Positions 30,895 to 38,660 of a stretch of 54,046 bases of DNA are shown here, one piece after another. The DNA comes from RGIG7450 sp045577655 (GTDB lineage Bacteria; Bacillota; Clostridia; RUG12999). Numbering within the stretch: position 1 is the first letter of the stretch; the number at the start of each line of letters is the position of its first letter. Location of the stretch: the NCBI GenBank assembly GCA_045577655.1, contig JAZNIU010000001.1, forward strand, positions 1 through 54,046, in the 5' to 3' direction. Both the position numbers and the translations under genes were made by a program. Under the pieces are notes generated by a model. It searched no databases, was not told the DNA's origin, and saw only the letters and a program-made list of their open reading frames with translations.

Positions 30895-32208
30895 TTATAA
30901 ATCAGGTCTTCCGCCTGTTTCATTCTGGCTTCCATGTGGATGTGCTTCAAGATCAAAAAGCTCTTTTGCAAGCATTTTCACCTTTTCACGCATTTTGAAA
31001 ATACAGTCGTTTTCCGAACCGTACCCAAGTGCTATGTCCTCTGCAAGCGCTTTACATGACGGTGCGCCACACGAGCCGCAGTCAAGCTTTGGCATCTCTT
31101 CAAAAATGCGTTCTATAAGTTCAATCTTCTGCAAAGCTTTTTCCATGTCGTCATCCAACTTCATAACCTGAGCCGGAAGCATTTGTCTGTCCCATTTAAG
31201 ACTGCTAAAATCAATATCTGTTATTTCTTCAGCCATTTCCTGCGAATCTTTCATGTTTTTAAGACGTGTTGCGCACACATAACTGTTTTCAACAGTAAGC
31301 GGGCCGCCAACACATCCGCCGTCGCACGCCAGAAGCTCAACAAATTCAATATCATCAAGCTTTCCGTCTTCAATATCCTCGAGGATTTGTATAACCTCGG
31401 AAATTCCGTCAACAGCCACACTTTTCGGAGCTCCCGTTCCGTTACACTCACCGCCGCTACGTGCCCAGGAAACTCCTTCAAAGCTCGCGCGGGAAAGTTT
31501 TTCCGGCTCATCAATTCCTTTAACAATTCCTCGTATTCTCATATAGGCATCAGCTATCGAAATGGCACCGCTGACACTTGATTTATCTCTGAGCAGTGGC
31601 GCCTTAACGCTTGTTTCTTTCGCCGGACAAGGTGTTATGAAAAACACACCTATCTCCTCGTCGGGAAGCCCCGTTTTTTCCATCGCCTGCTTTCTTGCAA
31701 GAGATGCAGAAAGCTCCATTGGCGAACAAAGCGGCAAAATGTGGCTGATAAGGTCGGGGAATCGCACTCTTATAAGCCTCAGCACTGCCGGGCAGGCAGA
31801 GCTTATAACCGGAAGAGGCATTTCCTTTTTTGCCAGAATATCTCTTGTGGCAGCACTTATTATTTCTGCGCCCCGTGCCACCTCAAACACATCGTCAAAC
31901 CCCGCTCTTTTAAGTGCTGTAAGTATGACGTTTATGTCGTCAACATCTTTAAACTGCCCGTAAAAAGCCGGAGCAGGCAAGGCAATGTTATATTTGTAAA
32001 GGCCAAGCATATCAAAAGAATCCGTTTTGGCACGTTTGGCATGATATGGGCAAAGTCTTATACACTTGCCACAATCAACGCATCTTTCTTTTATGATTTT
32101 TGCAGTTCCGCCGCGCACTCTGATTGCTTCGGTCGGACATCTTTTTATGCAGTTTGTACATCCGTGACATTTGCTCTTGTCTAATGTAACTGAATGAAAA
32201 TATTCCAT
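30895..32208 (-). CDS. Sensor-type [FeFe] hydrogenase homologue with C-terminal Fe-S domain
   Basis: 437 residues. Two 4Fe-4S motifs (CHGCTNCIKRCP; CVDCGKCIRLCP) are followed by a hydrogenase H-cluster domain whose motifs are altered: L1 is SSACPAV, with Ala where catalytic enzymes have the proton-relay Cys, L2 is TPCPAK and L3 is LACDGGCVGG. A C-terminal FeS4-type motif ends it (LDCGSCGAPSCKALAED). This pattern fits the HydS/group C-like proteins regarded as hydrogen or redox sensors, though the usual PAS domain is missing. It is flanked by an RsbW-like kinase and a DRTGG protein. Sensing is inference. Confidence 0.82.
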   Translation of the reverse strand: MEYFHSVTLDKSKCHGCTNCIKRCPTEAIRVRGGTAKIIKERCVDCGKCIRLCPYHAKRAKTDSFDMLGLYKYNIALPAPAFYGQFKDVDDINVILTALKRAGFDDVFEVARGAEIISAATRDILAKKEMPLPVISSACPAVLRLIRVRFPDLISHILPLCSPMELSASLARKQAMEKTGLPDEEIGVFFITPCPAKETSVKAPLLRDKSSVSGAISIADAYMRIRGIVKGIDEPEKLSRASFEGVSWARSGGECNGTGAPKSVAVDGISEVIQILEDIEDGKLDDIEFVELLACDGGCVGGPLTVENSYVCATRLKNMKDSQEMAEEITDIDFSSLKWDRQMLPAQVMKLDDDMEKALQKIELIERIFEEMPKLDCGSCGAPSCKALAEDIALGYGSENDCIFKMREKVKMLAKELFDLEAHPHGSQNETGGRPDL

Positions 32209-32217
32209 ATAGTCACC

Positions 32218-32628
32218 TCACAGATTGATTGTCAGCGTCACTGTTGTTCCTTCTCCCTGTTTTGTCTTTATCTGAAGGTCGTCGGTATATTTTTTTATAT
32301 TGGGCAGTCCCATGCCTGCTCCAAACCCAAGTTCTCTTATTTTGTCGCTTGCAGTGGAATAACCCTCCTGCATTGCAAGGTCTATATCGGCAATTCCCGG
32401 ACCATTGTCGCTGAAAACGACTTTAATCTTGCTGTCCGTTATTTCTGCCTCACACCATCCTCCGCCGCCATGTATAACGGTGTTTATTTCCGCCTCGTAC
32501 ATAGCTATCGCAATTCTGCGGACAATATCGGATGATACGCCGATTTTCTTAAGAACCGTTTTAAAATCGCTTGATGCCTGGCCTGCGCCGGAAAAATCGC
32601 TGCCCGATATTTCATATCGTTTAAGCAC
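32218..32628 (-). CDS. RsbW-like ATP-binding regulatory kinase
   Basis: 136 residues of a GHKL domain of the anti-sigma-factor (RsbW/SpoIIAB) type: AMYEAEINTVIHGGGG (N box), VVFSDNGPGIADIDLA (G1), LGFGAGMGLPNIKKYTDD (G2), TTVTLTI. GTG at 32628 is used since GGAGG lies eight bases upstream, giving an eight-base overlap with the preceding DRTGG gene; an ATG at 32655 lacks a good site. RsbW-type proteins phosphorylate or sequester partners. No sigma factor or anti-anti-sigma (STAS) gene is in the window, so its partner is unknown. Confidence 0.8.
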   Translation of the reverse strand: MLKRYEISGSDFSGAGQASSDFKTVLKKIGVSSDIVRRIAIAMYEAEINTVIHGGGGWCEAEITDSKIKVVFSDNGPGIADIDLAMQEGYSTASDKIRELGFGAGMGLPNIKKYTDDLQIKTKQGEGTTVTLTINL

Positions 32629-32980
32629 GACTTTTACCTCCGAGCCCACTTTCATAAAGTTTCCCGCAGGCAGAATAAAGCGGATAATCTGTTGTTAAAA
32701 TGTATATTCCCCTGCTTTTAGCAAGCTCTATAACATCGTCGGGCGGGATTTTGCCCCTGACAAAACAAATAGCAACAATGTCCATCATTTCTGCAGTTCT
32801 TATAACCTGGGGATTTATAAGCCCCGTCAGAAGAAGCGACTGGTCTTTCACAAAAGCCAGAACATCGCTCATCAGGTCGCAGCCACAAGCTGTGTTTATT
32901 TCGCAGCCGTCAATCTGCTCTTCATTTTCCCCGGTTAAAACTTTTGCATCAAGGATATCTTTTATTTCGGATAAGCGCAT
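32621..32980 (-). CDS. DRTGG-domain protein (first of two)
   Basis: 119 residues: MRLSEIKDILDAKVLTG, GCDLMSDVLAFVKDQSLLLTG, TAEMMDIVAICFVRGK and IYILTTDYPLYSACGKL. It aligns by eye with the second DRTGG protein of the operon (common pattern of a repeated alpha/beta unit ending in IxxLxxDxPxYxA), so the two look like paralogues placed on either side of the sensor hydrogenase and RsbW-like genes. It follows the NuoE-like gene by 19 bases. Ligand unknown. Confidence 0.75.
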   Translation of the reverse strand: MRLSEIKDILDAKVLTGENEEQIDGCEINTACGCDLMSDVLAFVKDQSLLLTGLINPQVIRTAEMMDIVAICFVRGKIPPDDVIELAKSRGIYILTTDYPLYSACGKLYESGLGGKSRA

Positions 32981-32999
32981 AACACAAACCCCTTACAAT

Positions 33000-33491
33000 T
33001 TAGTCTTTGTATTTAGCAAGGATTCCATCAATTTCGTCAACTGTGAGTCTTCCGTAAACCTCTTCGTTGACTGTCATTACAGGAGCAAGACCGCAAGCAC
33101 CTATACAACGTGTTGCTTCAAGAGAGAATTTACCGTCCGGAGTACATCCGCCAACTTCAATTCCCAGATTCTTTTTGATTCTTTCAAGTATGTCGCCACT
33201 GCCTTTAACATAGCAAGCAGTACCCATACATACAGCAACCTGTTTTTCACCTTTTGGTTCAAGAGTGAATCTTGCATAGAATGTTGCAACACCGTAAATT
33301 TCAGCAAGTGAAACACCAAGATTTTCAGAAATTATTTTCTGAACCTCAATGGGAAGATATCCGTAGATATCCTGTGCCTCATGCAAAACAGGAATAAGAG
33401 CGCCGTCTGTGCCTTTGTACTTTGCAATTACCTCGAGAAGCTGCGCTTCCTGCTCTTTTGTGCCTTTAAATGCAACTGATGGTTTTTTCAT
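33000..33491 (-). CDS. hydC: NuoE-like 2Fe-2S subunit of the bifurcating hydrogenase
   Basis: 163 residues of the NuoE/24-kDa family. An N-terminal helical domain (GALIPVLHEAQDIYGYLP) is followed by the thioredoxin-like 2Fe-2S domain with Cys in VCMGTACYVKG and TRCIGACGLAPV. It carries electrons between the flavoprotein and the catalytic subunit. It is the first gene of the operon, separated from its hydB and hydA partners by six regulatory genes plus the 2Fe-2S protein gene. GGGAGG precedes the ATG. Confidence 0.95.
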   Translation of the reverse strand: MKKPSVAFKGTKEQEAQLLEVIAKYKGTDGALIPVLHEAQDIYGYLPIEVQKIISENLGVSLAEIYGVATFYARFTLEPKGEKQVAVCMGTACYVKGSGDILERIKKNLGIEVGGCTPDGKFSLEATRCIGACGLAPVMTVNEEVYGRLTVDEIDGILAKYKD

Positions 33492-33556
33492 AGTATTTTC
33501 CTCCCAATTTATTATTCAATGTCAATTTACCAAATATGTATTTTGCTTAATTTGAC

Positions 33557-33596
33557 AAGGTATATAAATATACCTTTTACGCCACCTATCATTATA
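33557..33596 (-). promoter_or_regulatory. Promoter and operator-like palindrome of the hydrogenase operon
   Basis: On the minus strand TGGTATAAT (-10 at 33596-33591) is an extended -10 with no good -35 (TAGCAT at 17 bp). Just downstream lies the perfect inverted repeat AAGGTATATAAATATACCTT (33557-33576), at about +8 to +27, where a bound repressor would block transcription. It could also fold as an RNA hairpin. Confidence 0.55.
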
Positions 33597-33659
33597 CCAC
33601 CTTTTTCACAAAAATGCTACACTTTTTACTTACAAAATTGACTATATTTGTCGACCCGT

Positions 33660-33678
33660 TTTGTTGATTTTCAACAAA
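33660..33678. promoter_or_regulatory. Inverted repeat upstream of the hydrogenase promoter
   Basis: TTTGTTGA-TTT-TCAACAAA, arms of eight. It resembles the TTGTTAA-N4-TTAACAA sites of the NADH sensor Rex, but the spacing is one base shorter and one arm position differs, so the binder is uncertain. The surrounding 33491-33755 gap holds only these sites and the PBP terminator. Confidence 0.4.
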
Positions 33679-33704
33679 TATTCTTTTAAACCCTTTCAAA
33701 CACT

Positions 33705-33744
33705 AAAAAAAGGCAGAAATTTCACACGAAATTTCTGCTTTTTA
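33705..33744 (-). terminator. Terminator of the penicillin-binding protein gene
   Basis: GCAGAAATTT (33713-33722) pairs with AAATTTCTGC (33729-33738); on the minus strand a T7 run follows. Confidence 0.88.
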
Positions 33745-33754
33745 AAAGTGTTTT

Positions 33755-35899
33755 TCAGTTTCTTGACATTGCCGAGTCGTCCGACTGATTTTCCGCCGGA
33801 GGCTGAGGTTGATTTTCCTCTGAAGGTTGCTGAACCTGGTGCACAATATTGCACGCCTCAAGGCCTTCTGCCTCTTCCGCGGTTATCTGCTTTTTAGGAC
33901 AGGTTTCGCCCGCAAGAAGACCTGTTTCTTCGCACAAGAAGAACTCTTCCGGCGGAATGTCCGGCACCGGCGCAGGCAAGTTTTTAAAGCTTTTTGCCGC
34001 GAGTGGTTCATGTATGTTATTCATAACGTTTTTCCACAGCCTGTGCGCCACAACGCTTGTCTGCGAATAGGGCACTGTTTTTGCTATATCATAGCCGTAC
34101 CATACACCCGCTGTATAGTATGGGGTATATCCCATATACCACCTGTCTTTGTCTTCATTTGTTGTTCCCGTTTTTCCTGCAGAAACCTGTCCGCTGAGCG
34201 ACGCAGATATACCCAGCGACCCCTCTGCCGTACATTTTAAAACGCTGGTCATGGTTTTTGCTGTCTGTTTGGAGAAGACCTGTCTTTTCTCCACTTTGTG
34301 TTCAAGCAGAACTTTGCCGTCACGGTCCAGCACCTTTGTGTAAAGGTAGGGTTCTGTATAAATTCCATCTGCGGCAAATGAGTTGTACGCAGCAGTCATA
34401 TCCATAACGGTTACTCCGCGCGTCATACCGCCAAGTGCCAGAGCAGAAAGGTTTTTGTCGTCCGGGTCAACAAGTGTGGAAAGACCCAATTTTTCTTTTG
34501 CAAAACGGTAGGAGTTTTCAACCCCAACCTGTTCCACTGTTTTTATTGCCGGTATGTTCATGGACTGAACAACCGCCTGCTGCATTGTAACTTTTCCTTT
34601 GTAACCTTTATACCAGTTTCTGGGAGACCATCCGCCTCTTGAAAAAGGCTCGTCAACAATAACAGTGGCAGGTTCCATAATGCCAAGCTCCACCGCCGGC
34701 CCGTATGCTGCCAAAGGCTTTATGGAAGAGCCGGGCTGACGGGGTGTGTCTGTGGTACGGTTTAAAACCAGGTTGCCCTGTTTTTTGCCTATGCCGCCGC
34801 TGAGACCTTTAACCGAACCATCTTCTACCGAAATAACAACAACTGCCGCCTGGGGCTGAACATCTCCCGCAAGTTTCGGGAAAAGTTTTGTGTTGTCTGA
34901 ATCTTCAAACACTTTGTCAATACTTTCCTGGACGTGTGCGTCTAAAGTGGAATAGATTTTAAGTCCGCCGGTATATATCATCTGATTAACCTGTTCGTCG
35001 GTCAGGTTAAGCTTTTCTTTAAGTTGAGGAGTAAGAACTTTCACCAGCGTTTCAGCAAAATATGAGTTTATTCCGCCTGCATGGTCGTGTCTCTCGCTAC
35101 CGTCTGAAAACTCAAGCTTTTTATTCACGGCTTCCCTGTGTTCCTCTTCGGTAATGAGGTTAAGCTCAAGCATTTTGTTAAGGACAATTTCCTGTTTTTC
35201 CTTGTTGTTTTCAGGGTTTCTGAAAGGGTCGTAGTAGCTTGGCGCCTGGGTTATTCCCACAATTGCCGCACCTTCCGCAAGGTCAAGTTCGGAAGCGTCT
35301 TTCCCAAAATATGTCTGGGCAGCCGTCTGTATTCCGTAGGAGCTGTTTGCAAAATATATAACATTTAGATAATACTCTAAAATTTCGTCTTTTTCCAGCT
35401 GGGTTTCAAGCACAAGAGCTCGGAAAATCTCTTTCATTTTCCTTGCAGCCGTTGTGTCTTTCTCGTTTGTAACGTTTTTAATAAGCTGTTGGGTGATTGT
35501 ACTTCCGCCATAATCCTTTTTCCCAACAATAAATCCGGAAAATGCGCCCAGCGTTCTTTTAAGGTCAACACCCTGGTGAGAATAGAAGCGTTCGTCCTCT
35601 ATCGCAACAGCCGCTTTTTGCACGTGGACAGGGATTTTCTCTATGGGCACCCAAACTCTCCGCACTTCTGAATAGAGTTGTTCATATTCTTTATAGTTTC
35701 CGTCTTGGTCAACGGCATAGATAGTAGATGCCATATCGGTTTTATAAAGTGTTATGTCAAAGTTATAGGCATCTATAATCATTGCCCCAACCTGCCATAT
35801 TATATAGCATGCAGCAATAATTCCTATAAGCAGAAGCGCCGACTGAAGCATTTTAACAGCTTTTCTGCCGGTTATTTTTTCTTTTTTCTTCTTTCTCAT
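33755..35899 (-). CDS. Bifunctional class A penicillin-binding protein (PBP1A-like)
   Basis: 714 residues. A basic cytoplasmic start (RKKKKEKITGRKAVK) and one membrane segment (ALLLIGIIAACYIIWQVGAMI) precede a GT51 glycosyltransferase domain (AIEDERFYSHQGVDLKR, GGSTITQQLIKN, EYYLNVIYFANSSYGIQ) and a transpeptidase domain with the three motifs SSIK (QPGSSIKPL), SMN (VVQSMNIPA) and KTGTT. The tail is rich in Pro, Gln and Glu with two Cys. It polymerises and cross-links peptidoglycan outside the membrane. ATG at 35899 is chosen since GGAGG lies seven bases upstream. It is monocistronic. Confidence 0.95.
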   Translation of the reverse strand: MRKKKKEKITGRKAVKMLQSALLLIGIIAACYIIWQVGAMIIDAYNFDITLYKTDMASTIYAVDQDGNYKEYEQLYSEVRRVWVPIEKIPVHVQKAAVAIEDERFYSHQGVDLKRTLGAFSGFIVGKKDYGGSTITQQLIKNVTNEKDTTAARKMKEIFRALVLETQLEKDEILEYYLNVIYFANSSYGIQTAAQTYFGKDASELDLAEGAAIVGITQAPSYYDPFRNPENNKEKQEIVLNKMLELNLITEEEHREAVNKKLEFSDGSERHDHAGGINSYFAETLVKVLTPQLKEKLNLTDEQVNQMIYTGGLKIYSTLDAHVQESIDKVFEDSDNTKLFPKLAGDVQPQAAVVVISVEDGSVKGLSGGIGKKQGNLVLNRTTDTPRQPGSSIKPLAAYGPAVELGIMEPATVIVDEPFSRGGWSPRNWYKGYKGKVTMQQAVVQSMNIPAIKTVEQVGVENSYRFAKEKLGLSTLVDPDDKNLSALALGGMTRGVTVMDMTAAYNSFAADGIYTEPYLYTKVLDRDGKVLLEHKVEKRQVFSKQTAKTMTSVLKCTAEGSLGISASLSGQVSAGKTGTTNEDKDRWYMGYTPYYTAGVWYGYDIAKTVPYSQTSVVAHRLWKNVMNNIHEPLAAKSFKNLPAPVPDIPPEEFFLCEETGLLAGETCPKKQITAEEAEGLEACNIVHQVQQPSEENQPQPPAENQSDDSAMSRN

Positions 35900-35979
35900 T
35901 GGTTGACCTCCACTTTGGATGGATATTTTTTGTTTTTTTTGCAAATACTAACCAAAAACTGACAAAGGATTGGTTTTAT

Positions 35980-36321
35980 ATGTCTAAAAAGCTTATTCCC
36001 ATTTTAATTTGCGTTTTTGTAGCTGTACTTTCACTGGTGGCAACCTTTTCACAGGAAAAACCGCAGGAGCCACCGCAGAAAACAACGGAAGTTGCTATTT
36101 CTCCAAAAGTTCCGCCGGCAGACACATACAAAATATGTCTTGAAGATGACATCGTCTGTCTTTATACACTTTCTCCCGACGGGACTGTTTTGCAAAAAAA
36201 CAAAATAGATTATATAGATGTTTATTCTCTTTTTAAGTATCAGCAGGATATGCTTACCGAAGGAAAAACCTTCGACAGCCGCGAAAAAGCCGCTGAATTC
36301 ATTCAGGACCTTGGCAGCTGA
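35980..36321 (+). CDS. BofC-like exported protein
   Basis: 113 residues: an N-terminal membrane or signal segment (LIPILICVFVAVLSLVATFS), a Pro-rich linker (EKPQEPPQ), and a C-terminal module of about 65 residues (YKICLEDDIVCLYTLSPDG, then YIDVYSLFKYQQDMLTEG) that looks like the BofC C-terminal domain found in many clostridial proteins. BofC in Bacillus checks the SpoIVB protease in sporulation; the match is to the short domain only, so a sporulation role is inference. ATG at 35980 follows AAAGGA by ten bases. It is divergent from the PBP gene. Confidence 0.6.
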   Translation: MSKKLIPILICVFVAVLSLVATFSQEKPQEPPQKTTEVAISPKVPPADTYKICLEDDIVCLYTLSPDGTVLQKNKIDYIDVYSLFKYQQDMLTEGKTFDSREKAAEFIQDLGS

Positions 36322-36394
36322 CACATCTTGCCAATATCATTATACCACAATTTTTGATGTTTTTATATTACATTTTTGTTAAATTATGAAACCT

Positions 36395-37357
36395 TTAAAG
36401 GTTTTTTGGTTTCCACAGCGCCAGCACATCCTCCTGTGTTAAGGATATTTCCTTATTATTTAGATAGTTTAACCTACCGGCATCTGTTTCAAACCTGAAA
36501 ATGATTTTATATGAACAAAGCGCCTGATATTTTATACCCGATTTTTTGTTAAATTCGGGGTCGCCGTATTTTCCGTCCCCCATCAGCGGGTGACCGGCAT
36601 GGGCAAACTGCGCTCTTATCTGATGTGTTCTTCCCGTAAGAAGCCTGGCTTCTACAAGACTGTATGCTTTTCTGTCCTGCTTCACCACATATTCCGTCAA
36701 TGCGGTTTTTGCATCGGGTGCCGGTTTGTCAAAAACTTTCACTTCTTTTTTGTTTTCGTCTTTCAGCAGATAGTTTTTTAAAAGTCCTTCTTTTTTGACG
36801 GGCACACCTTTCACAAGACAATAATAATACTTTTCGATTTCTCTGTCTTTGATTTTATCGTTCATAATTTTGAGCGATTCAGCATTTTTTGCTGCAATAA
36901 CAAGCCCCGCAGTATTTCTGTCAATACGGTTGCAAAGTGCGGGGGCAAAGGTGTTTTCTTCCTCCGGATTAAACTCCCCTTTGTCGAAAAGATATTTTTT
37001 TATCCCCGAAATAAGCGTGTTTACTTTTTCCCCGTCATCGTCTTCATGAACCACCATGCCCTGTGGTTTGTTAACCACAAGAATATTCTCGTCTTCATAG
37101 ACAATATCAGGTACAAATTTTGTCGAAAGAAAAGCGTTTTCTTCCGTTATGTCAAAAAACTCGTCGTTTATGTACATATCAATTTTGTCGCCCACGGCAA
37201 GCCGGTAGGAAAGCTCTGTTTTCTTGCCATTGACCTTTATTCTTTTTATTCTGATATATTTGTATAAAAGCCCGCCAAAAAGCGTGGGGCACACTTTTTG
37301 CACAAACTTGTCAAGACGGAGACCTTTGTCGTTTTCTCCGGCAATAAAACTTCTCAT
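36395..37357 (-). CDS. RluA-family rRNA pseudouridine synthase
   Basis: 320 residues. An S4 RNA-binding domain opens the protein (LRLDKFVQKVCP, IRIKRIKVNGKKTELSYRL), followed by the synthase core with NILVVNKPQGMVVHE, the catalytic Asp in CNRIDRNTAGLVI, and LLTGRTHQIRAQFAHAGHPLMGD. It converts uridines of 23S rRNA to pseudouridine (RluC/RluD-like); target positions cannot be told. GAGGT precedes the ATG. It lies 52 bases after the upstream small membrane protein gene with a hairpin in between. Confidence 0.92.
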   Translation of the reverse strand: MRSFIAGENDKGLRLDKFVQKVCPTLFGGLLYKYIRIKRIKVNGKKTELSYRLAVGDKIDMYINDEFFDITEENAFLSTKFVPDIVYEDENILVVNKPQGMVVHEDDDGEKVNTLISGIKKYLFDKGEFNPEEENTFAPALCNRIDRNTAGLVIAAKNAESLKIMNDKIKDREIEKYYYCLVKGVPVKKEGLLKNYLLKDENKKEVKVFDKPAPDAKTALTEYVVKQDRKAYSLVEARLLTGRTHQIRAQFAHAGHPLMGDGKYGDPEFNKKSGIKYQALCSYKIIFRFETDAGRLNYLNNKEISLTQEDVLALWKPKNL

Positions 37358-37376
37358 TTTTTACCTCGCAAAAGAT

Positions 37377-37406
37377 AAAGCCGTCATATTGATGACGGCT
37401 TTTTTG
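37377..37406. terminator. Hairpin between the small membrane protein gene and the RluA-type gene
   Basis: GCCGTCAT (37380-37387) pairs with ATGACGGC (37392-37399) around ATTG. The T-run is strong on the plus strand and broken (TTTATCTTTT) on the minus strand, the direction of the neighbouring genes, so termination may be partial. Confidence 0.55.
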
Positions 37407-37408
37407 TT

Positions 37409-37741
37409 TTAAAAGTTAATTCTTCCCTGAACTGCCGCGTATACCAATACCGCGATTGTTGCTGCATAAAACACTATTATATCAGCCATTTTTATGGCTC
37501 TGAATACTGTTTTTTTCCTGTCAGATATGCCGGGAGTTTCATAAGACGCCACGATGGCATATATAATACCCATAAGAACGGGTGACAGTATGAGTATTGG
37601 GGTGTAATAGAGCGACACACCGAAAAGGTTAAACATTTCGCCCGGAACAAAAGGCACCATGGTAATTGTTATTACAAGATTTATAACAATTGCCCAAAGA
37701 CAAAAGGTGTATTTATCAAATAAGCTGAGAACCTTTTTCAT
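37409..37741 (-). CDS. Small membrane protein of unknown function behind secF
   Basis: 110 residues with three hydrophobic segments (about residues 11-30, 44-66 and 85-105) and little else; FNLFGVSLYYTPILILSPVLMGIIY and KMADIIVFYAATIAVLVYA are its most distinctive stretches. No family was recognised. It starts 11 bases after the secF stop on the same strand and so belongs to the yajC-sec operon. A helper of the translocase or an unrelated passenger are both possible. Confidence 0.65.
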   Translation of the reverse strand: MKKVLSLFDKYTFCLWAIVINLVITITMVPFVPGEMFNLFGVSLYYTPILILSPVLMGIIYAIVASYETPGISDRKKTVFRAIKMADIIVFYAATIAVLVYAAVQGRINF

Positions 37742-37752
37742 ATGCCCGTCTC

Positions 37753-38646
37753 CTATGCTTTTTTCTTTCTGTTAACTGTTTCGCCTTTTCCGCCGTCAAG
37801 CAGGTACCAGATAGGTGTTGCAACAAATATTGAAGAATATGTGCCTGCAACAACACCAACAATAAGAGGAATTACAAATGCTCTTATTGTTCCTTCGCCA
37901 AGTATTGCGAGGATTATGAGTGTAATTACTGTAGTAATGGAAGTGTTGAGAGTTCTCCTCATTGTCTGCCATATACTCTTGTCGCAAATATCTTTGAAAG
38001 ATTCTTTCTTTGCAAAACGTTTGTTTTCTCTGATACGGTCAAAAGTTACGATTGTGTCGTTGATTGCATAACCGATAATTGTCAGGATTGCTGCTATAAA
38101 GGAAGCATTCACCGGACGTTTGAAGATTATATAGAACGCGATCATAACAAGCACCGAGTGTATAAGTGAAACAACCGAAGCTACTGCCGGTGCAAATGCA
38201 AATCTGATTGCAATGTAGATAAGAATGAGGATGCTTGCAATAATTATAGCAAGAAGAGCGTTGAAAATGATTTCGCTGCTCACAAGCGGAGTGATTGTTT
38301 CGTTTGAAAGCATATAATCTCCGCTGAGGCCATATTCCTTTTCAATTGCAGCAAAAAGCTCTGCTCTCTGTTCTGCATCAAGGCTTACCATTTTTATTGT
38401 TGCTTCAAAGTTGTCTGCATCAAGGCTTGTCTGAACAGTAGCGTCAACGCCTGTTGTTTTCTTGATGAAAGAGGAAAGGTCGTTTGCGTTAAACGCTTTT
38501 CCCATGTCAAGCTTAATCATTGTACCGCCTGAGAAGTCGATGTCGGTAACAAAGCCGCCGCCTACAAAAAACATAATTATACCAACAAGTATGAATGCAG
38601 CTGTAACTGCCATAAATTTGGGGTAGTGTTTCATAATACTAAACAT
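37753..38646 (-). CDS. secF: Protein translocase subunit SecF
   Basis: 297 residues. The first membrane segment is followed by the conserved TDIDFSGGTMIKLDMG, a periplasmic-side domain, and five further segments with ILTIIGYAINDTIVTFDRIRENKR and the late ATPIWYLL. With SecD it uses the proton motive force to help protein export. It follows secD by 14 bases and ends 11 bases before the small membrane protein gene. A second start or frame problem is not seen. Confidence 0.96.
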   Translation of the reverse strand: MFSIMKHYPKFMAVTAAFILVGIIMFFVGGGFVTDIDFSGGTMIKLDMGKAFNANDLSSFIKKTTGVDATVQTSLDADNFEATIKMVSLDAEQRAELFAAIEKEYGLSGDYMLSNETITPLVSSEIIFNALLAIIIASILILIYIAIRFAFAPAVASVVSLIHSVLVMIAFYIIFKRPVNASFIAAILTIIGYAINDTIVTFDRIRENKRFAKKESFKDICDKSIWQTMRRTLNTSITTVITLIILAILGEGTIRAFVIPLIVGVVAGTYSSIFVATPIWYLLDGGKGETVNRKKKA

Positions 38647-38660
38647 GCTCTGTCACCTCC

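Noticed and set aside
30895..32208. Second catalytic hydrogenase subunit
   Set aside because: Loop 1 has Ala where the proton-relay Cys should be and the protein lacks the N-terminal 2Fe-2S domain, so a sensory or accessory role is favoured.
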